DNA from: Prorocentrum cordatum
Lineage: Eukaryota > Sar > Dinophyceae > Prorocentrales > Prorocentraceae
Length of the DNA stretch: 45,000 nucleotides
NCBI GenBank assembly: GCA_963575745.1
Contig: CAUYUJ010014623.1
Coordinates: forward strand, 1 to 45,000
Direction: 5' to 3'
Each line of letters starts with the position of its first letter. Position 1 is the stretch's first letter. The position numbers were made by a program, and so were the translations under genes. Below the pieces are notes generated by a model, which saw only the letters and a program-made list of their open reading frames with translations, was not told the DNA's origin and did no database searches. This document shows, piece by piece, positions 1 through 10,643 of the stretch.

Positions 1-175
1 CCCCCCCGTCCCTTGAAGGGTGGGGGGGGTCGGGACCCCCCCCCCTCCCCCCCTTGGCGCTGGAAAGGGGAGGGGTCGGACCCCCCCCCCCCCCTCTGCG
101 CCGGATAGGGAGCCGGGGAGGGGGGGCCTCTCTCGCTTCTCCTTTCTGCATTGGAGAAGGTGTGTAGGGAGTTCG
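1..175. repeat. G/C homopolymer-rich low-complexity tract
   Basis: Alternating runs of 6 to 14 G or C with short islands such as GGGTCGGGAC. Both strands could form G-quadruplex or hairpin structures. Open frames across it are Pro/Gly-rich and have no gene-like composition. Confidence 0.8.
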
Positions 176-1412
176 GAGTTGGGAGTAGGGAGTGGTGAGT
201 TAGTGCGTATTGAGTACTGAGTATTGGGTAGCGAGTAGTGGATAGTGAGTGGCGAGTAGGGAGTAGGGAGCGGGGAGTAGTGAGTAGTGAATAGTGAGTA
301 GTGTGTACTGATAAATGAGCAGTGCGTGGCGAGTAGTGAGTAGTGAGGAGTGAGTAGCGAGTAGCGAGTAGTGGGTACTGAGTAGGGAGTAGGGAGTAAT
401 GAGTAGTGGGTAGTGAGTAGTGGGTGGCGAGTAGTGATTAGTGAGTAGCGAGTAGTGGGTAGTGCGTAGTGCGTAGGGAGTAGTGAATAGTGAGTAGTGA
501 GTATTGAGTAGTGAATAGTGAGTAGCGAGTAGCGAGTAGTGAGTAGTGAGTAGTGAGTAGTGAGTAGTGAGTACTGAGTAGTACACAGTGCGTAGTGAGT
601 AGTGAGTAGTGATGAATAGAGAGTAGTGTGTAGTGGCAGTGGGTAATGAGTAGCGAGTTGGGAGTAGGGAGTAGTGGGTAGTGAGGAGCGAGTAGGGCGT
701 AGTGAATAGTGAGTAGTGAGTCAGTAATGAGTAGTGGGTAGTGGTTAGTGAGTAACGAGTAGGGAGTAGCGAGTAGTTTGTAGTGAGTAGTGAGGAGGGA
801 GTAGGGAGGAGGGAGCAGTGAGCAGCGAGTAGGAAGAAGTGGGTAGCGAATCGTGGGCAGTGAGTAGCGTTTAGTGAGTAGTGAGAAGTGGGTAGTGACT
901 AGTAACTAGTGACTAGTGGGTTGTGACTAGTGACTAGAGAGTATGTAGTGCCAAGTGAGTAGGGAGTAGTGAGTAGTAAGTGAGTAGTGAGTATTGAGTA
1001 GCGATTATGGGAGTAGCCAGTAGTGAGTACTGAGTACTGTGTAGTCAGTATTGTTTAGGGAGTAGCGAGTAGTGGGTAGTGAGTTGTGATTTGTGGACAA
1101 TGAGTCGTGAGTAGTGAGTAGTGGATTAGTGAGAAGTGGGTAATGAGTAGTGATTAGTGAGTAGTGAGTAGGGAGTAGGGAGTAGTGCTTAGTGTGTAGT
1201 GAGTATGGAGTAGTGGGTAGTGAGGGGTGAGTAGTGAGTAGCGAGTAGGGAGGGGGGAGATGTGAGTAGTGAGTAGTGAGTAGCGAGTAGTGGGTGGTGG
1301 GTTGTGAGTAGAGGATAGTGAGTAGTGCGCCGTGAGTAGTGAGTAGGAGGTAGTGGGAAGTGAGTAGCGCATAGCGAGTAGTCAGCAGTGGGTAATGAGT
1401 AATGAGTAGTGG
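176..1412 (+). repeat. heptamer minisatellite, consensus AGTAGTG
   Basis: About 1.2 kb of tandem 7-bp units, mostly AGTAGTG, with frequent AGTAGCG, AGTAGGG and GGTAGTG variants and occasional slips. Seven is not a multiple of three, so the minus strand reads as a repeated Thr-His-Tyr-Ser-Leu-Leu pattern in all frames. Those open frames follow from the repeat and are not genes. The unit AGTAGGG is two changes from the plant-type telomere heptamer TTTAGGG. Confidence 0.95.
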
Positions 1413-1424
1413 GTGCTCTTTGGG

Positions 1425-1500
1425 GCTGGGGTTAGTGGTAGGGGTTAGGGTTAGGGGTTTGGGTTAGGGTGAGGACTAGGGGTTGGGGGTGGTGGCGGGG
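1425..1500 (+). repeat. degenerate telomere-like G-rich tract
   Basis: Directly after the heptamer array the sequence becomes GGGGTTAGGGTTAGGGG followed by TTTGGGTTAGGG and related units around 1,440-1,485. These resemble degenerate TTTAGGG/TTAGGG telomere repeats. The tract is short and imperfect, so it would be an interstitial relic at most. Confidence 0.5.
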
Positions 1501-1704
1501 GTCGGGTTTGGGAGTCAGGTGGCGGCGGGTGGCGGCGGCGAAAAGGGGGGGAGGGGGGGGGGGGCGCCAAAGGGGGGAGGGGGGTTCGGATCCCCCTTCC
1601 CTTTTGAAAGGGGGGGGGGTCCCCGACGACGGATCAGGGAAAGGAGGGGGGAGGGAGGGGGGGGGTCCCCGACGACGGATCGGGGAAGGGGGGGAGGGGG
1701 GGAG
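1500..1704. repeat. G-rich tract with a short direct repeat
   Basis: Long G runs surround two direct copies of a ~20-bp unit containing CCCCGACGACGGATC, at about 1,620 and 1,665. No gene is visible. Confidence 0.6.
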
Positions 1705-2630
1705 TTGCGAATCTCTCGCCACTTTCGTGAGATGCTTGGCGGGGTCAGCATAGTGGGTAGCCGCCGCAGATTCAAATTAGACCTCGCCGTTCCTGGGAGG
1801 GGGGGGAGATCTCGCCAGCCCTGGGGGGCTGCGAGTTGCGCAACTGTCGCCACGTTCGAGGGCTGCTTGGGCGGACAGCATAGTGGGTAGCCGCCGCAGG
1901 CAGAACCAAAGTAGCCCTCGCCATCCTTGGGGGGCTGTGATTTGCTAAATTGTCGCCACTTTCGAAGGCTGATTGGGGGGGCCAGCATAGCCGCCGCAAA
2001 CCCACATTAGACCTCGCCACCCTTGGGGGGGCTGGGATTTGCGAAACTGTCGCCACTTTCGAGGGCTACTTGGGGGAGGGCCAGCGTAGTGGCCGCCGCA
2101 GACCCAAAGTAGCCCTCGCCATCCCCGGGGGGGGGGTGCGATTTGCGCAACTGTCGCCACGTTCGAGGGCTGCTTGGGCGGACAGCATAGTGGGTAGCCG
2201 CCGCAGGCCCAACGTAGCCCTCGCCATCCCGGGGGGGGGCTGTGATTTGCGAAATTGTCGCCACTTTCGATGGCTGCTTTGGGGGGGGGCTAGCATAGTG
2301 GGTAGCCGCCGCAGGTCCAAATTTGACCGCACCGTCCCTAGTGGGCTCTGATTTGCGAAATTGACGCCACTTTCGAGGGCTGCTTGGGAGCGGGGCTATC
2401 ATAGTGGGTAGCCGCCGCAGATCGAAACTCAACATCGCCATTCCTGGGGGTAGACCTCGCCATCCCTGTGGAGCTGCGCCACTTTCGAAGGCTGCTTGGG
2501 GGGCCAGCATAGCGGGTCGCCGCCGCAGATCCAAATTTGACTTCGCCATCCTTGGTCGGGGGCGGGGGGGCACATTGTCGCCACTTTCGAGGGCCGCTTG
2601 GGCTGCCAGCATAGCGATCTGCGAAACTGC
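1705..2630 (+). repeat. ~106-bp satellite, subtype A
   Basis: About eight tandem units of 100-130 bp. The core reads TGTCGCCACTTTCGAGGGCT, then CAGCATAGTGGGTAGCCGCC, then a segment ending in CTCGCCATCC and a G run. GCCGCCGCA landmarks fall near 1,760, 1,890, 1,990, 2,092, 2,198, 2,306, 2,412 and 2,519. Units differ mainly in G-run length. Open frames on both strands are by-products of a repeat with few stops. Confidence 0.9.
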
Positions 2631-2835
2631 CACCACTTTCGAAGGCTGCTGGTGGGTCCAACGGACGGAGGCACCGCGCAGATCTGAGCGGGACCTCGCT
2701 GTCCTTGGGGGGCTGTGATCTGCGAAACCGTCGCTACTCTCGAAGGTTGGGTGCGGGTCCAGCGCAGTGAGGCACCACGCAGATCTGAGCGGGACCTCGC
2801 AATCCTTGGGGGGCTGCGAGCCTCACGAATGCCGC
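2631..2835 (+). repeat. ~106-bp satellite, subtype B (two units)
   Basis: The same array continues, but the middle of the unit changes from CATAGTGGGTAGCCGCCGCA to a GGGTCCAGCG...GAGGCACC segment. This is the form that fills the array at 17.2-18.3 kb, so both subtypes coexist in one array with an abrupt switch near 2,640. Confidence 0.85.
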
Positions 2836-3195
2836 TCGCAGAAGTATATGCGCCCATGTCACGTCATCACCTCCGTATAACTTCTCCCGAGCTACTCATG
2901 CCCCGAATTGCGCAGGGGTTGGGTACGCCGCCAGGGTCATTGGACTTGTCATCTAAATTCTGCCTGTAGGAAGACATGCCCGACCCACCTCTAGGTCTCC
3001 CAGATGGGATCGGAGTAGCCAGGCCCCCTCGCATTGTGAAGATTAGCCTGACGAATGACTCAGCCACCTGCTGCTGCGAGAACAGCGGGGGAGAGGAGAC
3101 GAAGGGGGGGGCAGTAACAAGAACTGCGGCGTGCATGAATGGGGGAGAAAGATTGACGCGGGCGAGCGGGGAATATGTTTGGTTTCGCCCGAGCC
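2836..3195. other. no recognised feature
   Basis: Mixed-composition DNA between two satellites. Short open frames exist on both strands but show no motif I recognise. The string GGTTGGGTACG at about 2,920 recurs near 26,278, which suggests a weak dispersed repeat. Confidence 0.5.
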
Positions 3196-4268
3196 CAGTG
3201 CGCGGCCCGTGCCATGCGGACCCTTCCACGGAAACCTTCGGTGGAGCTCCCTATGGGGCCACGGACCGTGTGAGGGGCGTGCCACAATGGGGCGGCGGTG
3301 CCATGCGGACTTTTCCGCTGGAGCTTTCGGCGGAGCTCCTTATGGGGCCACGAAACTTGTGAGTGGTGTGCCGAAATGGGGCGGCGGTGCCATGCGGACC
3401 CTCCCGCTGGGGCCTTCGGTGGAGCTCCCTATGGGGCCACGAACCGTGTGAGGGGTGTGCCGAAATAGGGGCGTCGGTGCCATGCGGACCCTGACGCTGG
3501 GGCCTTCGGTGGAGCCCCCTATGGGCCCACGAAGCGTGTGAGGGGTGTGCCGAAATGGGGTGGCGGTGCCATGCGGACTCTCCCGCCCGCTGGGGCCTTC
3601 GGTGGAGCTCTTCATGGGGCCAAAAGCTGCGTGAGACGTGTGCCGAAATTGGGCGGCGGTGCCATGCGAACCTTTTTCCACGGACGCTTTCGGTGGAGCT
3701 CCCTATGGGGCCTCGAAACGTATGAGGGGTGTGCCGAAATGTGGCGGCGGTGCCATGCGGACCCTCCCGCTGGGGCCTTCGGTGGAGCTCCCTATGGGGC
3801 CACGAACAGTGTGATGGGTATGCCGACATGGGGCGTCGGTGCCATGCGGACCCTGACGCTGGGGCCTTCGGTGCAGCTCCCTATGGGCCCACGAAGCGTG
3901 TGAGGGGTGTGCCGAAATGGGGCGGCGGTGCCATGAGGACCCTTTCGCTGGGGCCTTTGGTGGAGCTCCTTACAGGGCCACGAAACTTGTGAGTGGTGTG
4001 CCGAAATGGGGCGGCGGTGCCATGCGGACCCTCCCGCTGGGGCCTTCGGTGGAGCTCCCTATGGGGCCACGAAACGTGTGAGGGGTGTGCCGAAATAGGG
4101 GCGGCGGTGCCATGCGGACCCTCCCGTTTGGGCCTTCGGTGGAGCCCCCTAAGGGCCACGAACCGTGCGAGGGGTGTGCCGAAATGGGGCGGGTGCCATG
4201 CGGATCCTCTCGCTGGGGCCTTCGGTGAAGCTCCCTGCGGGGCCTCGACACGTGTGATGGGTGTGCCG
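3196..4268 (+). repeat. 90-bp satellite, 12 units
   Basis: GCCATGCGGA landmarks recur at about 3,210, 3,299, 3,388, 3,479, 3,567, 3,659, 3,750, 3,839, 3,929, 4,018, 4,107 and 4,194, a mean spacing of 89-90 bp. The unit includes GGGGCCTTCGGTGGAGCTCC and GTGTGAGGGGTGTGCCGAAA. Because 90 is a multiple of three, long frames remain open on both strands. The resulting peptides repeat HRRPQREGPHGTA-like blocks and are treated as repeat-driven. Confidence 0.92.
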
Positions 4269-4274
4269 AATTCG

Positions 4275-4536
4275 GTGATGATGATGTTGATGATGATGAT
4301 GCTGATGATGATGATGATGATGATGATGCTGCTGATGCTGATGCTGATGCTGATGCTGATGCTGATGCTGATGCTGATGCTGGTGCTGGTGCTGGTGATG
4401 GTGATGGTGATGGTGATGATGGTGATGGTGATGGTGATGGTGATGGTGATGGTGATGGTGATGATGGTGATGATGATGATGATGATGATGATGGTGGTGG
4501 TGATGGTGGTGATGTTGGTGATGATGATTATGATGG

Positions 4537-4568
<32 letters not shown>

Positions 4569-4572
4569 GTGG

Positions 4573-4610
<38 letters not shown>

Positions 4611-4765
4611 GTGGTGATGATGATGATGGTTGTGATGATGATGGTGATGATGGTGATTATGATGCTGTTGCTGCTGATGATGATGATGATGATCATGATT
4701 ATGATGCTGCTGATGATGATGATTCGAGGAGGACGAGGAGGAGGAGGAGGAGGAGGAGGGAGGAA
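4275..4765 (+). repeat. GAT trinucleotide microsatellite with GCTGAT and GGTGAT hexamer blocks, then GAG
   Basis: About 450 bp of (ATG/TGA)n containing homogeneous blocks of TGCTGA (about 4,330-4,380) and TGGTGA (about 4,395-4,465). It ends in a short GAG run at 4,730-4,760. Poly-Met/Val frames across it are artefacts of the triplet. Confidence 0.97.
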
Positions 4766-4829
4766 GGGGAGGAGGAGTTGGAAGGAGGAAGGAACGCGGA
4801 GCACCGTCTCTTCAAAACAAGGGCCCAAC

Positions 4830-4985
4830 ACCACAGGATGGTTGGGAGAAATAATGACTGGAGGTTGTTCTCTATTTTTGGTCTCCAGGGGCCCTCACCG
4901 GGTCTCGGGACCGTCAACAAAGACTCAGGACGAAAAACCCGCCCCGGGGAAGGGGTCGAGACCTTTGGGGGTTAATATTGTGAAA
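4830..4985 (+). repeat. dispersed repeat 1, copy a
   Basis: The segment with GGGACCGTCAACAAAGACTC, then an AAACCCGCCCC-like part and a GACCTTTGGGGGTT-like end, matches 9,800-9,945 in the same orientation. Identity is roughly 70-75% by eye. No coding potential is apparent. Confidence 0.6.
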
Positions 4986-5014
4986 CAAATCACGAAGTCG
5001 GGGGTCTGGGTAGA

Positions 5015-5098
5015 TGGGGTCGGAGGATCGCGCCGCATCGACGATGCGGCTCGATGTAGAGCCCGTGTTTCCGCACGCCGACGTCGCCGCGACGCAAT
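5015..5098 (+). repeat. dispersed repeat 2, copy a, with a small palindrome
   Basis: The segment from GTCGGAGGATCGCGCCGCAT to CACGCCGACGTCGCCG is shared with 11,318-11,398. It contains CCGCATCG-A-CGATGCGG (5,033-5,049). In the other copy the same place holds a longer hairpin. Confidence 0.7.
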
Positions 5099-5635
5099 CT
5101 TTTCAACCCCATCTAGTGGAAACCCATCTAGGAGGCCTCTATACCGATCGGGTAGGGGATCGACTACAGAATTGCTCTACCCCAGAACTGAAATGTCCAT
5201 CGGATCTGCGGAATGATCAGACTTAGAAGGTTCGCAGATGTATCAGCATTACACATTATTGTTCAATGGGCTCGACGGGGAATCCATTTTGGGGTCATTC
5301 CATTTTGTAGTCTCATGATCTTCCAAACAAATTCTAGCCTTGGCCACCAGAAAGAATTCCAAGCACCAGGAAAGTACCGAAATGGGGGGTTCACGTGTCG
5401 GGCCCTGGGAGGCGAATTCGTTCGATTTTGTTTCGATATTGTTCTGGGTGCTCGAAATTATTCATTGGCTGACGCCGCACCGCCGACCCCTTGGGGCGGC
5501 AGTAAGAGTGAAAAACTGAGTTAGCGGAACGATTTCTGGGTAATCTTGGGGTTTCAGCTTCTTGGGATTTCGTCGCGGGCGGTTGGCGGATCGCGGCTCT
5601 GCTTTTGGGCTTCTCTAGGTTCTCTTGGCAGCACT
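5099..5635. other. no recognised feature
   Basis: AT-richer than its surroundings. Short plus-strand frames are open but show no domain, signal or repeat that I can identify. Confidence 0.4.
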
Positions 5636-6180
5636 TTTGAGGCCTCTTGGGAGCCGTTTTGATGCCTCTACGAGCCTCTTTTGGGCCTATCGGGGGCCTC
5701 GTGGGAGCCTCTTGGGGGCCTATTGGCGCCTCCCCAGGTTTTTTCGGGGCCGAGTGCTCGAAAACGTTCACTCGGGTTCCCCCTCTGGGCCTCCTCTCGG
5801 GGCCGTCCTGGGGCCCTCCTGGGTCGTTTTGGAAGCTTCTGGGGCCGTCTTGGGCCGTCTTGGAGCCCCCTTGGCCTTGGGGGCTTCTTGGGCTATCTTG
5901 GGCCGTTGTGGGCCTCGTGAAAGCCCAAGAGGCGAATGTGCCAAAATTGCACGTTTTCCATATGAGGGCGTCTTGGTGGCAAAAAAGAGGCGAATGGCAC
6001 GATTTTTACGTATGGAGGGCCTCTTGGTGGCTTCTTGGGGCGTCTTGGGGGCCTCTGGGACCGTCTGCAGGCAATCCTTGGAGTCTTGGAGCGATCTTTC
6101 GGCGACTCGTAGCCCTCTTGGACCGTCCGGGGGGCCTTTGGGGGCCCTCTTGGCCCGTCTTGGGGCCCCCTGAGGCTCCA
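5636..6180 (+). repeat. GGCCTCTTGG-type minisatellite, degenerate
   Basis: Loose tandem units of about 14-17 bp with consensus GCCTCTTGGGG, GCCGTCTTGGG and GGGCCTCTTGGT. The same family recurs at 20,755-20,850, 21,830-22,050, 22,460-22,570, 31,390-31,650 and 40,330-40,590. Frames on both strands give low-complexity Pro/Arg/Lys or Gly/Trp/Leu peptides and are not genes. Confidence 0.85.
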
Positions 6181-7454
6181 AGGGTGCGGCCGACACCTTT
6201 GCCCCCCACCCCCCCCTTCCCAACCGGCCAGACCGGGCTCCCTGGGGAGGGGTTTGGGAAGGGGGAAGCATCTCACACGCCGTGACCCCAAGGGGTCAGC
6301 GGATTTTCGGGATGTGGTCCGTAAGTACGATAGGAGCAACAGAATTGTAGTCGATCCCCCATTTGAACCCAGAGATGCAGCACATGGTGAACAAGAAGCA
6401 GGACGGAGGTTTTTCGCCCTCTTCGGCCGCGGCCGAATCTGTGCGTCGCGGGCCCAGCCATGGCCCGGCCGTGCTGAAACGATGCCGTGCCTTGGACCGC
6501 GCCCCCTGCCGAGGGGCACGCGCGCACCCCGCCGCACCCTGTCACGTGCCCCGACCGGCGCGAGGCGGAGGGGCGCGGGGCAGTCGCAAGCGACGTCGGT
6601 GGTCTGCCCTACAGTGGAGGCCCAGGCCAAGAAACACCCTGCGCTTGCCTCCAGGGTGCCCTGAGTTTCCTGGGTTTCGAAGGTTTTGCTGTGGAGAGCG
6701 CGACGTCCTCACACCAAACATCGATGGACGTCCTGGGGACCCCAGGACGTCCTGGGGACCCCAGGACCCAGCCCTGAGACCCCAGGGGTCTGAGGGTTGG
6801 GTTTCTTGTGGTCGGGGCGAACATTGCCGGAAGCCTTCCGCCGTGATTTTTCGCACGGACCTCGGGCGGGTGGTAGGTAGTAGGGAGCGTTTTAGATGGT
6901 AGGTGGAGAAAAGGGCCATCTAGGGGCCCTTGAGGGCCCCTTTTGAAGCCAGCGGGGGCTCCAAAAGGGGCCCCAAAGGGCCCCTGTTGGCCCCTTTTCT
7001 TCACCCCCCCATGTAGGTCACCCCCCATGATCACCCGCCCGAGGCTCCTCCCTTGTTCGGTCCGTCGTGAATATTCGCACGAACACGCTCGGTTTGCCGA
7101 CGCCTTTTGAGGAGCGTCTCCCATATTTTTCACGCTCCGGTTTTCGTGGGATGGTTTCAGCGGAAGGTCGTGCCAAATTTCAATCTGGGTCCCGCAATGT
7201 TCATGATGGCCGCGTCAGGCCAACCCGAGTCCCCCGAACCCCAGTTTTGTGTTTCCCCAATGTTGTTCCGCTCGGCAAGGACTTGGATGCCAGGGGCGAC
7301 CAGATCCACAACGCGATAGAGCAGTTAAGTGCAACGCGGCACGATAGATTTCAATTCACCAAGGCACAGTATAGCCTTGCCATTGGCATGGTACATCAAT
7401 CACCATCGATACCTTCAGCATTGCACTTGCCCGTCGCCCATGGATTTGGCGTCG
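6181..7454. other. intergenic DNA with GC-rich palindromes
   Basis: No gene recognised. The block 6,905-6,995 is full of GGGGCCCC palindromes, and tandem 19-bp palindromes lie at 6,730-6,767. Conceptual frames are Arg/Pro/Gly-rich and interrupted. Confidence 0.45.
6730..6791. repeat. two abutting 19-bp palindromes plus a 15-bp palindrome
   Basis: GTCCTGGGGACCCCAGGAC occurs at 6,730-6,748 and again at 6,749-6,767. Each is an inverted repeat of nine bases around a central A. A third palindrome, AGACCCCAGGGGTCT, lies at 6,777-6,791. Confidence 0.9.
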
Positions 7455-7535
7455 CATGGACGCGGATCCGACGCGGCTTCGACGCGTCCACCTCGGATCC
7501 GACGCGGATCCGACGCGGATGGGGGCGTGACGGGA
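7455..7535 (+). repeat. short GGATCCGACGC tandem repeat
   Basis: About six degenerate copies of an 11-12-bp unit, GCGGATCCGAC. A related GCGTCGATCA pattern occurs at about 8,385-8,450. Confidence 0.75.
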
Positions 7536-7575
7536 CAGACGAGGTCCCGCGAAAGAAGCAAGATATGTTCTTCCT

Positions 7576-7992
7576 GTTCTCCTCCTCCTCCTCCTCCTCC
7601 TTCTGCTCCTCTCCTCAGCCTCCTCCTGCTCCTCCTGTTCCTGCTCCTGCTCCTCCTCCTCCTCCTCCTCCTTTTCCTTCTCCTCCTTCTCCCTCCGCCT
7701 CCTCCTCCTTCTCCTCCTCCTCCTTCTGCTCCTCTCCTCAGCCTCCTGCTCCTCCTGCTCCTGCGCCTGCTCCTCCTCCTCCTCCTCCTCCTCCTCCTCC
7801 TCCTCCTCCTCTTCCCTTCGCCTCCTCCTCCTCCCTTCGCCTCCTCCTCCTCCGCCTCCTCCTCCTCCTCCTCCTCCTCCCCTCCTCCTCCCTCCGCTCC
7901 TCCTCCTCCCTCCGCCTCCTCCTCCTCCTCCCTCCTCCGCCTCCTCCGCCTCCTCCTCCTCCTCCTCCTCCTCCTCCTCCTCCTCCTCCCTA
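7576..7992 (+). repeat. CCT trinucleotide microsatellite
   Basis: About 415 bp of (TCC)n with interspersed TGC, TTC and CTC variants. Poly-Ser, poly-Leu and poly-Pro frames, and poly-Arg/Gly/Glu on the other strand, are artefacts. Confidence 0.97.
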
Positions 7993-8157
7993 AGAGGGGC
8001 AGAGTCCCCAGGTCTACGGGGGGCTGTCCCTGGAGTTCGCCATCGCCTCCTGCGGCGCCACGGGCTCGGTGGTCTGCTGCGCAGGCGGGCCGTGGGGGAG
8101 CAGGAGATCGGCAGCGGGACGGCGAGGAGGGAACAGGAACAGGAGCAGGAGCAGGAT
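7993..8157. other. unique spacer between two CCT microsatellites
   Basis: About 165 bp of unique GC-rich sequence between the two arrays. Nothing recognised. Confidence 0.4.
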
Positions 8158-8290
8158 CATTCCTCCTCCCCCCCCCCCTCCTCCTCCTCCTCCTCTTCCT
8201 CCTCCTCCTCCTCCTCCTCCTCCTTCTCCTCCTTGTCCTTGTCCTCCTCCTCCTCCTCCTCCTCCTCATCCTCATCCTCATCCTCTTCAG
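8158..8290 (+). repeat. CCT trinucleotide microsatellite
   Basis: (TCC)n ending in TCATCC units near 8,270-8,287. Confidence 0.95.
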
Positions 8291-8837
8291 TCATTGGAGC
8301 CGTGGGTACCCTCGCCATTCCGTCTTCAGAGTGGTTGGCGTCGGCGAGCGTCTGGTATGTCGTCGATAAGGTAGCGCAGATTTTGAATCGGCTAGCGTCG
8401 ATCAGCGTAGATGTAGCGTCGACTCGCGTCGATCAGCGTCGATTTGCAGGAGCAAGCAAGATGGTATGGAGGGTCCCCCGAGCTGCCGCAGAATGATCAC
8501 CGACAAAGCCTGACCAGCATATACTTGCAGATCAAGCCCTCAGGCCACAAGCCACGATAAATCCTGTCGAGAAGCTCGCTGCCCCCCCTCGATTCCCCCC
8601 CTCTTCCTTGCCCCACGGGGAGAAGGGGCAGGAGGCTACGCAGGGGGGAGGAGCAGGGACGGGAAAGAGGGGTGTGTGTCGAGGAAGCGCAAACATGGAC
8701 TTAAGGCTTCCGTGCAGCGGCGCGGTCACTCGCCAGGTCAAGCGGCACTCCCAGGCCCACTCGAGTCATGAAAAATTCACGACAGGAGTGATGCGCCTAT
8801 TTTCCACCACCACCACCATAAGTTGGAGGGGATGGGG
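8291..8837. other. no gene recognised; short GCGTCGATC repeat
   Basis: At 8,385-8,450 there are five or so degenerate GCGTCGATCA units. The remainder holds only short frames with no recognisable motif. Confidence 0.4.
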
Positions 8838-8896
8838 TCCTCCTCCTCCTCCTCCTCCTCCTCCTCCTCCTCCTCCTCCTCCTCCTCCTCCTCCCA
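8838..8896 (+). repeat. pure CCT microsatellite
   Basis: About 19 uninterrupted CCT triplets. Confidence 0.97.
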
Positions 8897-9548
8897 GGCC
8901 CATCAAGGAGGTTTTTCGTTTGCTTCGGCCTCTGGGGGCCCTTGCCGGTCCCGGGCGACGTCGGGGGGCCGGGCTCTGGCCTCCTTCTTCGCGGGGGGGC
9001 CCATTCCCCGGGCTGCGGATCTGGCTTTGCGCGCCCAGATCCGTGGATCTGTACGCGCCGGTCGTTGAGAGTGCGTATCGTTGGAGTCGAGCGGTTTTCC
9101 CTCTTCCCTCCTCTTCAAGGTGCGGGCGGAAGCCCAATCCACTTCCAACGCCTTTCTACTTCATGTGTCTACCCACTTCTTCCGACCGATGGGTAATCCA
9201 TGTTAACTTGCGCCCGAGAATGAATGGACTATGGGGCTACAGGAGGCGTACGGTGCAACTTCGGAAAGGTCAGCGTCTGCGCCGGTACATCCGTTGTCGA
9301 AGACCAGCCCAATCCTCCAGAATCTAGCATACATCCTATTGGAATCGGCGCAATCCAGCTTGATCGGGCTTGGCCTTGGGCTGCATCTGACTTTCACATC
9401 TGGCCTTAGCTTTCAATCGTTCTTGCACCTCCCAGGAGCTGCCTCCGAGCATGGAGGGGGAGGAGGAGGACTCGGCGAGAGATCGGCGATCGTGCAAGCG
9501 ACCACGGCGCAAGTTCCCCGAGGCCCCGGCGTGCCACGCAATGCCGCC
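8897..9548. other. no recognised feature
   Basis: Mixed-composition DNA with overlapping short frames on both strands. No domain or repeat was identified. Confidence 0.4.
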
Positions 9549-9736
9549 CAGGCTGGCCTCGGGCTCGACAGAGCACGTCTGAGCCTTTTGGCCTCATCGG
9601 AAGGGAGGAGGAGGCTGTGGAGGTGGAGGAGCTGGTGCTCCAGGCTGGCCTTGGCTCGACAGAGCACGTCTGAGCCTTTTGGCCTCATCGGAAGGGAGGA
9701 GGAGGAGGCGGTGGAGGTGGAAGAGCTGGTGCTCCA
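9549..9736 (+). repeat. 92-bp tandem duplication
   Basis: Two adjacent copies, 9,549-9,640 and 9,641-9,736, each starting CAGGCTGGCC and containing AGAGCACGTCTGAGCCTTTT. They differ by a few substitutions and by GAG-type indels. Confidence 0.9.
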
Positions 9737-9794
9737 TGCTGGTGCAGTTGGGGCACGCACCAAGAAACCAGCCCAGAGATCCGAGGATCAGAAT

Positions 9795-9945
9795 AAGTGA
9801 TAGCGGCCAGTGTCTGTCTGTTTTCGACGTCTGGAGGCCCTCGACGGGCCCTGGGACCGTGAAACAACGATTCAGGATGAAGCACCCGCCCTAGGGAAGT
9901 TGTCCAGACCTTCGGGGTTCCACGCATCGAAAACATTGATTGGAG
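9795..9945 (+). repeat. dispersed repeat 1, copy b
   Basis: Matches 4,830-4,985. Both contain a GGGACCGT segment, a CAGGA-GAA part, ACCCGCCC and a GACCTT-GGGGTT end. Confidence 0.6.
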
Positions 9946-10643
9946 CGCTAGATGTCTGAGGCAGTAACGTGCACCCAGAAACCGGTTGCTTTCCGTCATG
10001 TTACATTGGGTTTCTTCGTTCCGCGCGTTTTTTCTGTGATTTTCGTCGAAGCAGCTGCTGCGTTCGGGGTATCATATTGGCCTCTGGCCCATCCCGCCGC
10101 CGTGCTTGGGCTGCGGTTCGGACTCCACTTGGATGTACAAGAGGGTCTCTTGGGGTGCCACACTTGGATGTATAGAAATCCACTTGGATGCATAGGAGAG
10201 TCTCGGACTCTTGGGCGGGTCTTTTAGGCGTCTGGGGGACCCCTTGGGGGCCGCTTGAGGCGTTTTGGGGTCTCTCCTGCGTTCGGGGCATTATGGATTC
10301 GTTAAAGGCTTCTAGACTTCTGCCGTCCTTCGACTCGCGCTGGAGCGGCCGCGAGTTGCTCCAGTCTTCCCTCGAGATCTCTGGATTCACTTGGATTTGC
10401 CCAGAGGTACTTCGATTTACTTGTAGTTGCCAGGATTTGCGCAGATTCAGTTGCATCTACCTGATTGGTGGAAAGTCGACAAGCCCGCAGGGACGGGTTT
10501 TTCCCCAGTTGCATCTCGCGCGCGGGGCTCCAGGGTCGGGCTCCCGGCGAGGGTTGCATGTAGCCCTCTGCGAGCCAGGAGACAACGGCGGTGAGACAAC
10601 GGGGGCCCTCCCGCCCAGCCCAAGCCCGCTCAGAAGAATCTGT
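9946..10643. other. no gene; degenerate minisatellite traces
   Basis: The stretch 10,125-10,200 has three ACTTGGATG(T/C)A units. From 10,200 to 10,290 there are GGCCTCTTGG-like traces. Between 10,380 and 10,460 there are loose ~25-bp GATTTGC units. No coding feature recognised. Confidence 0.4.

Noticed and set aside
200-1372. Minus-strand frames encoding repeated THYSLLT-like peptides
   Set aside because: They result from a 7-bp repeat read three times per 21 bases; no start context, domain or composition supports a gene.
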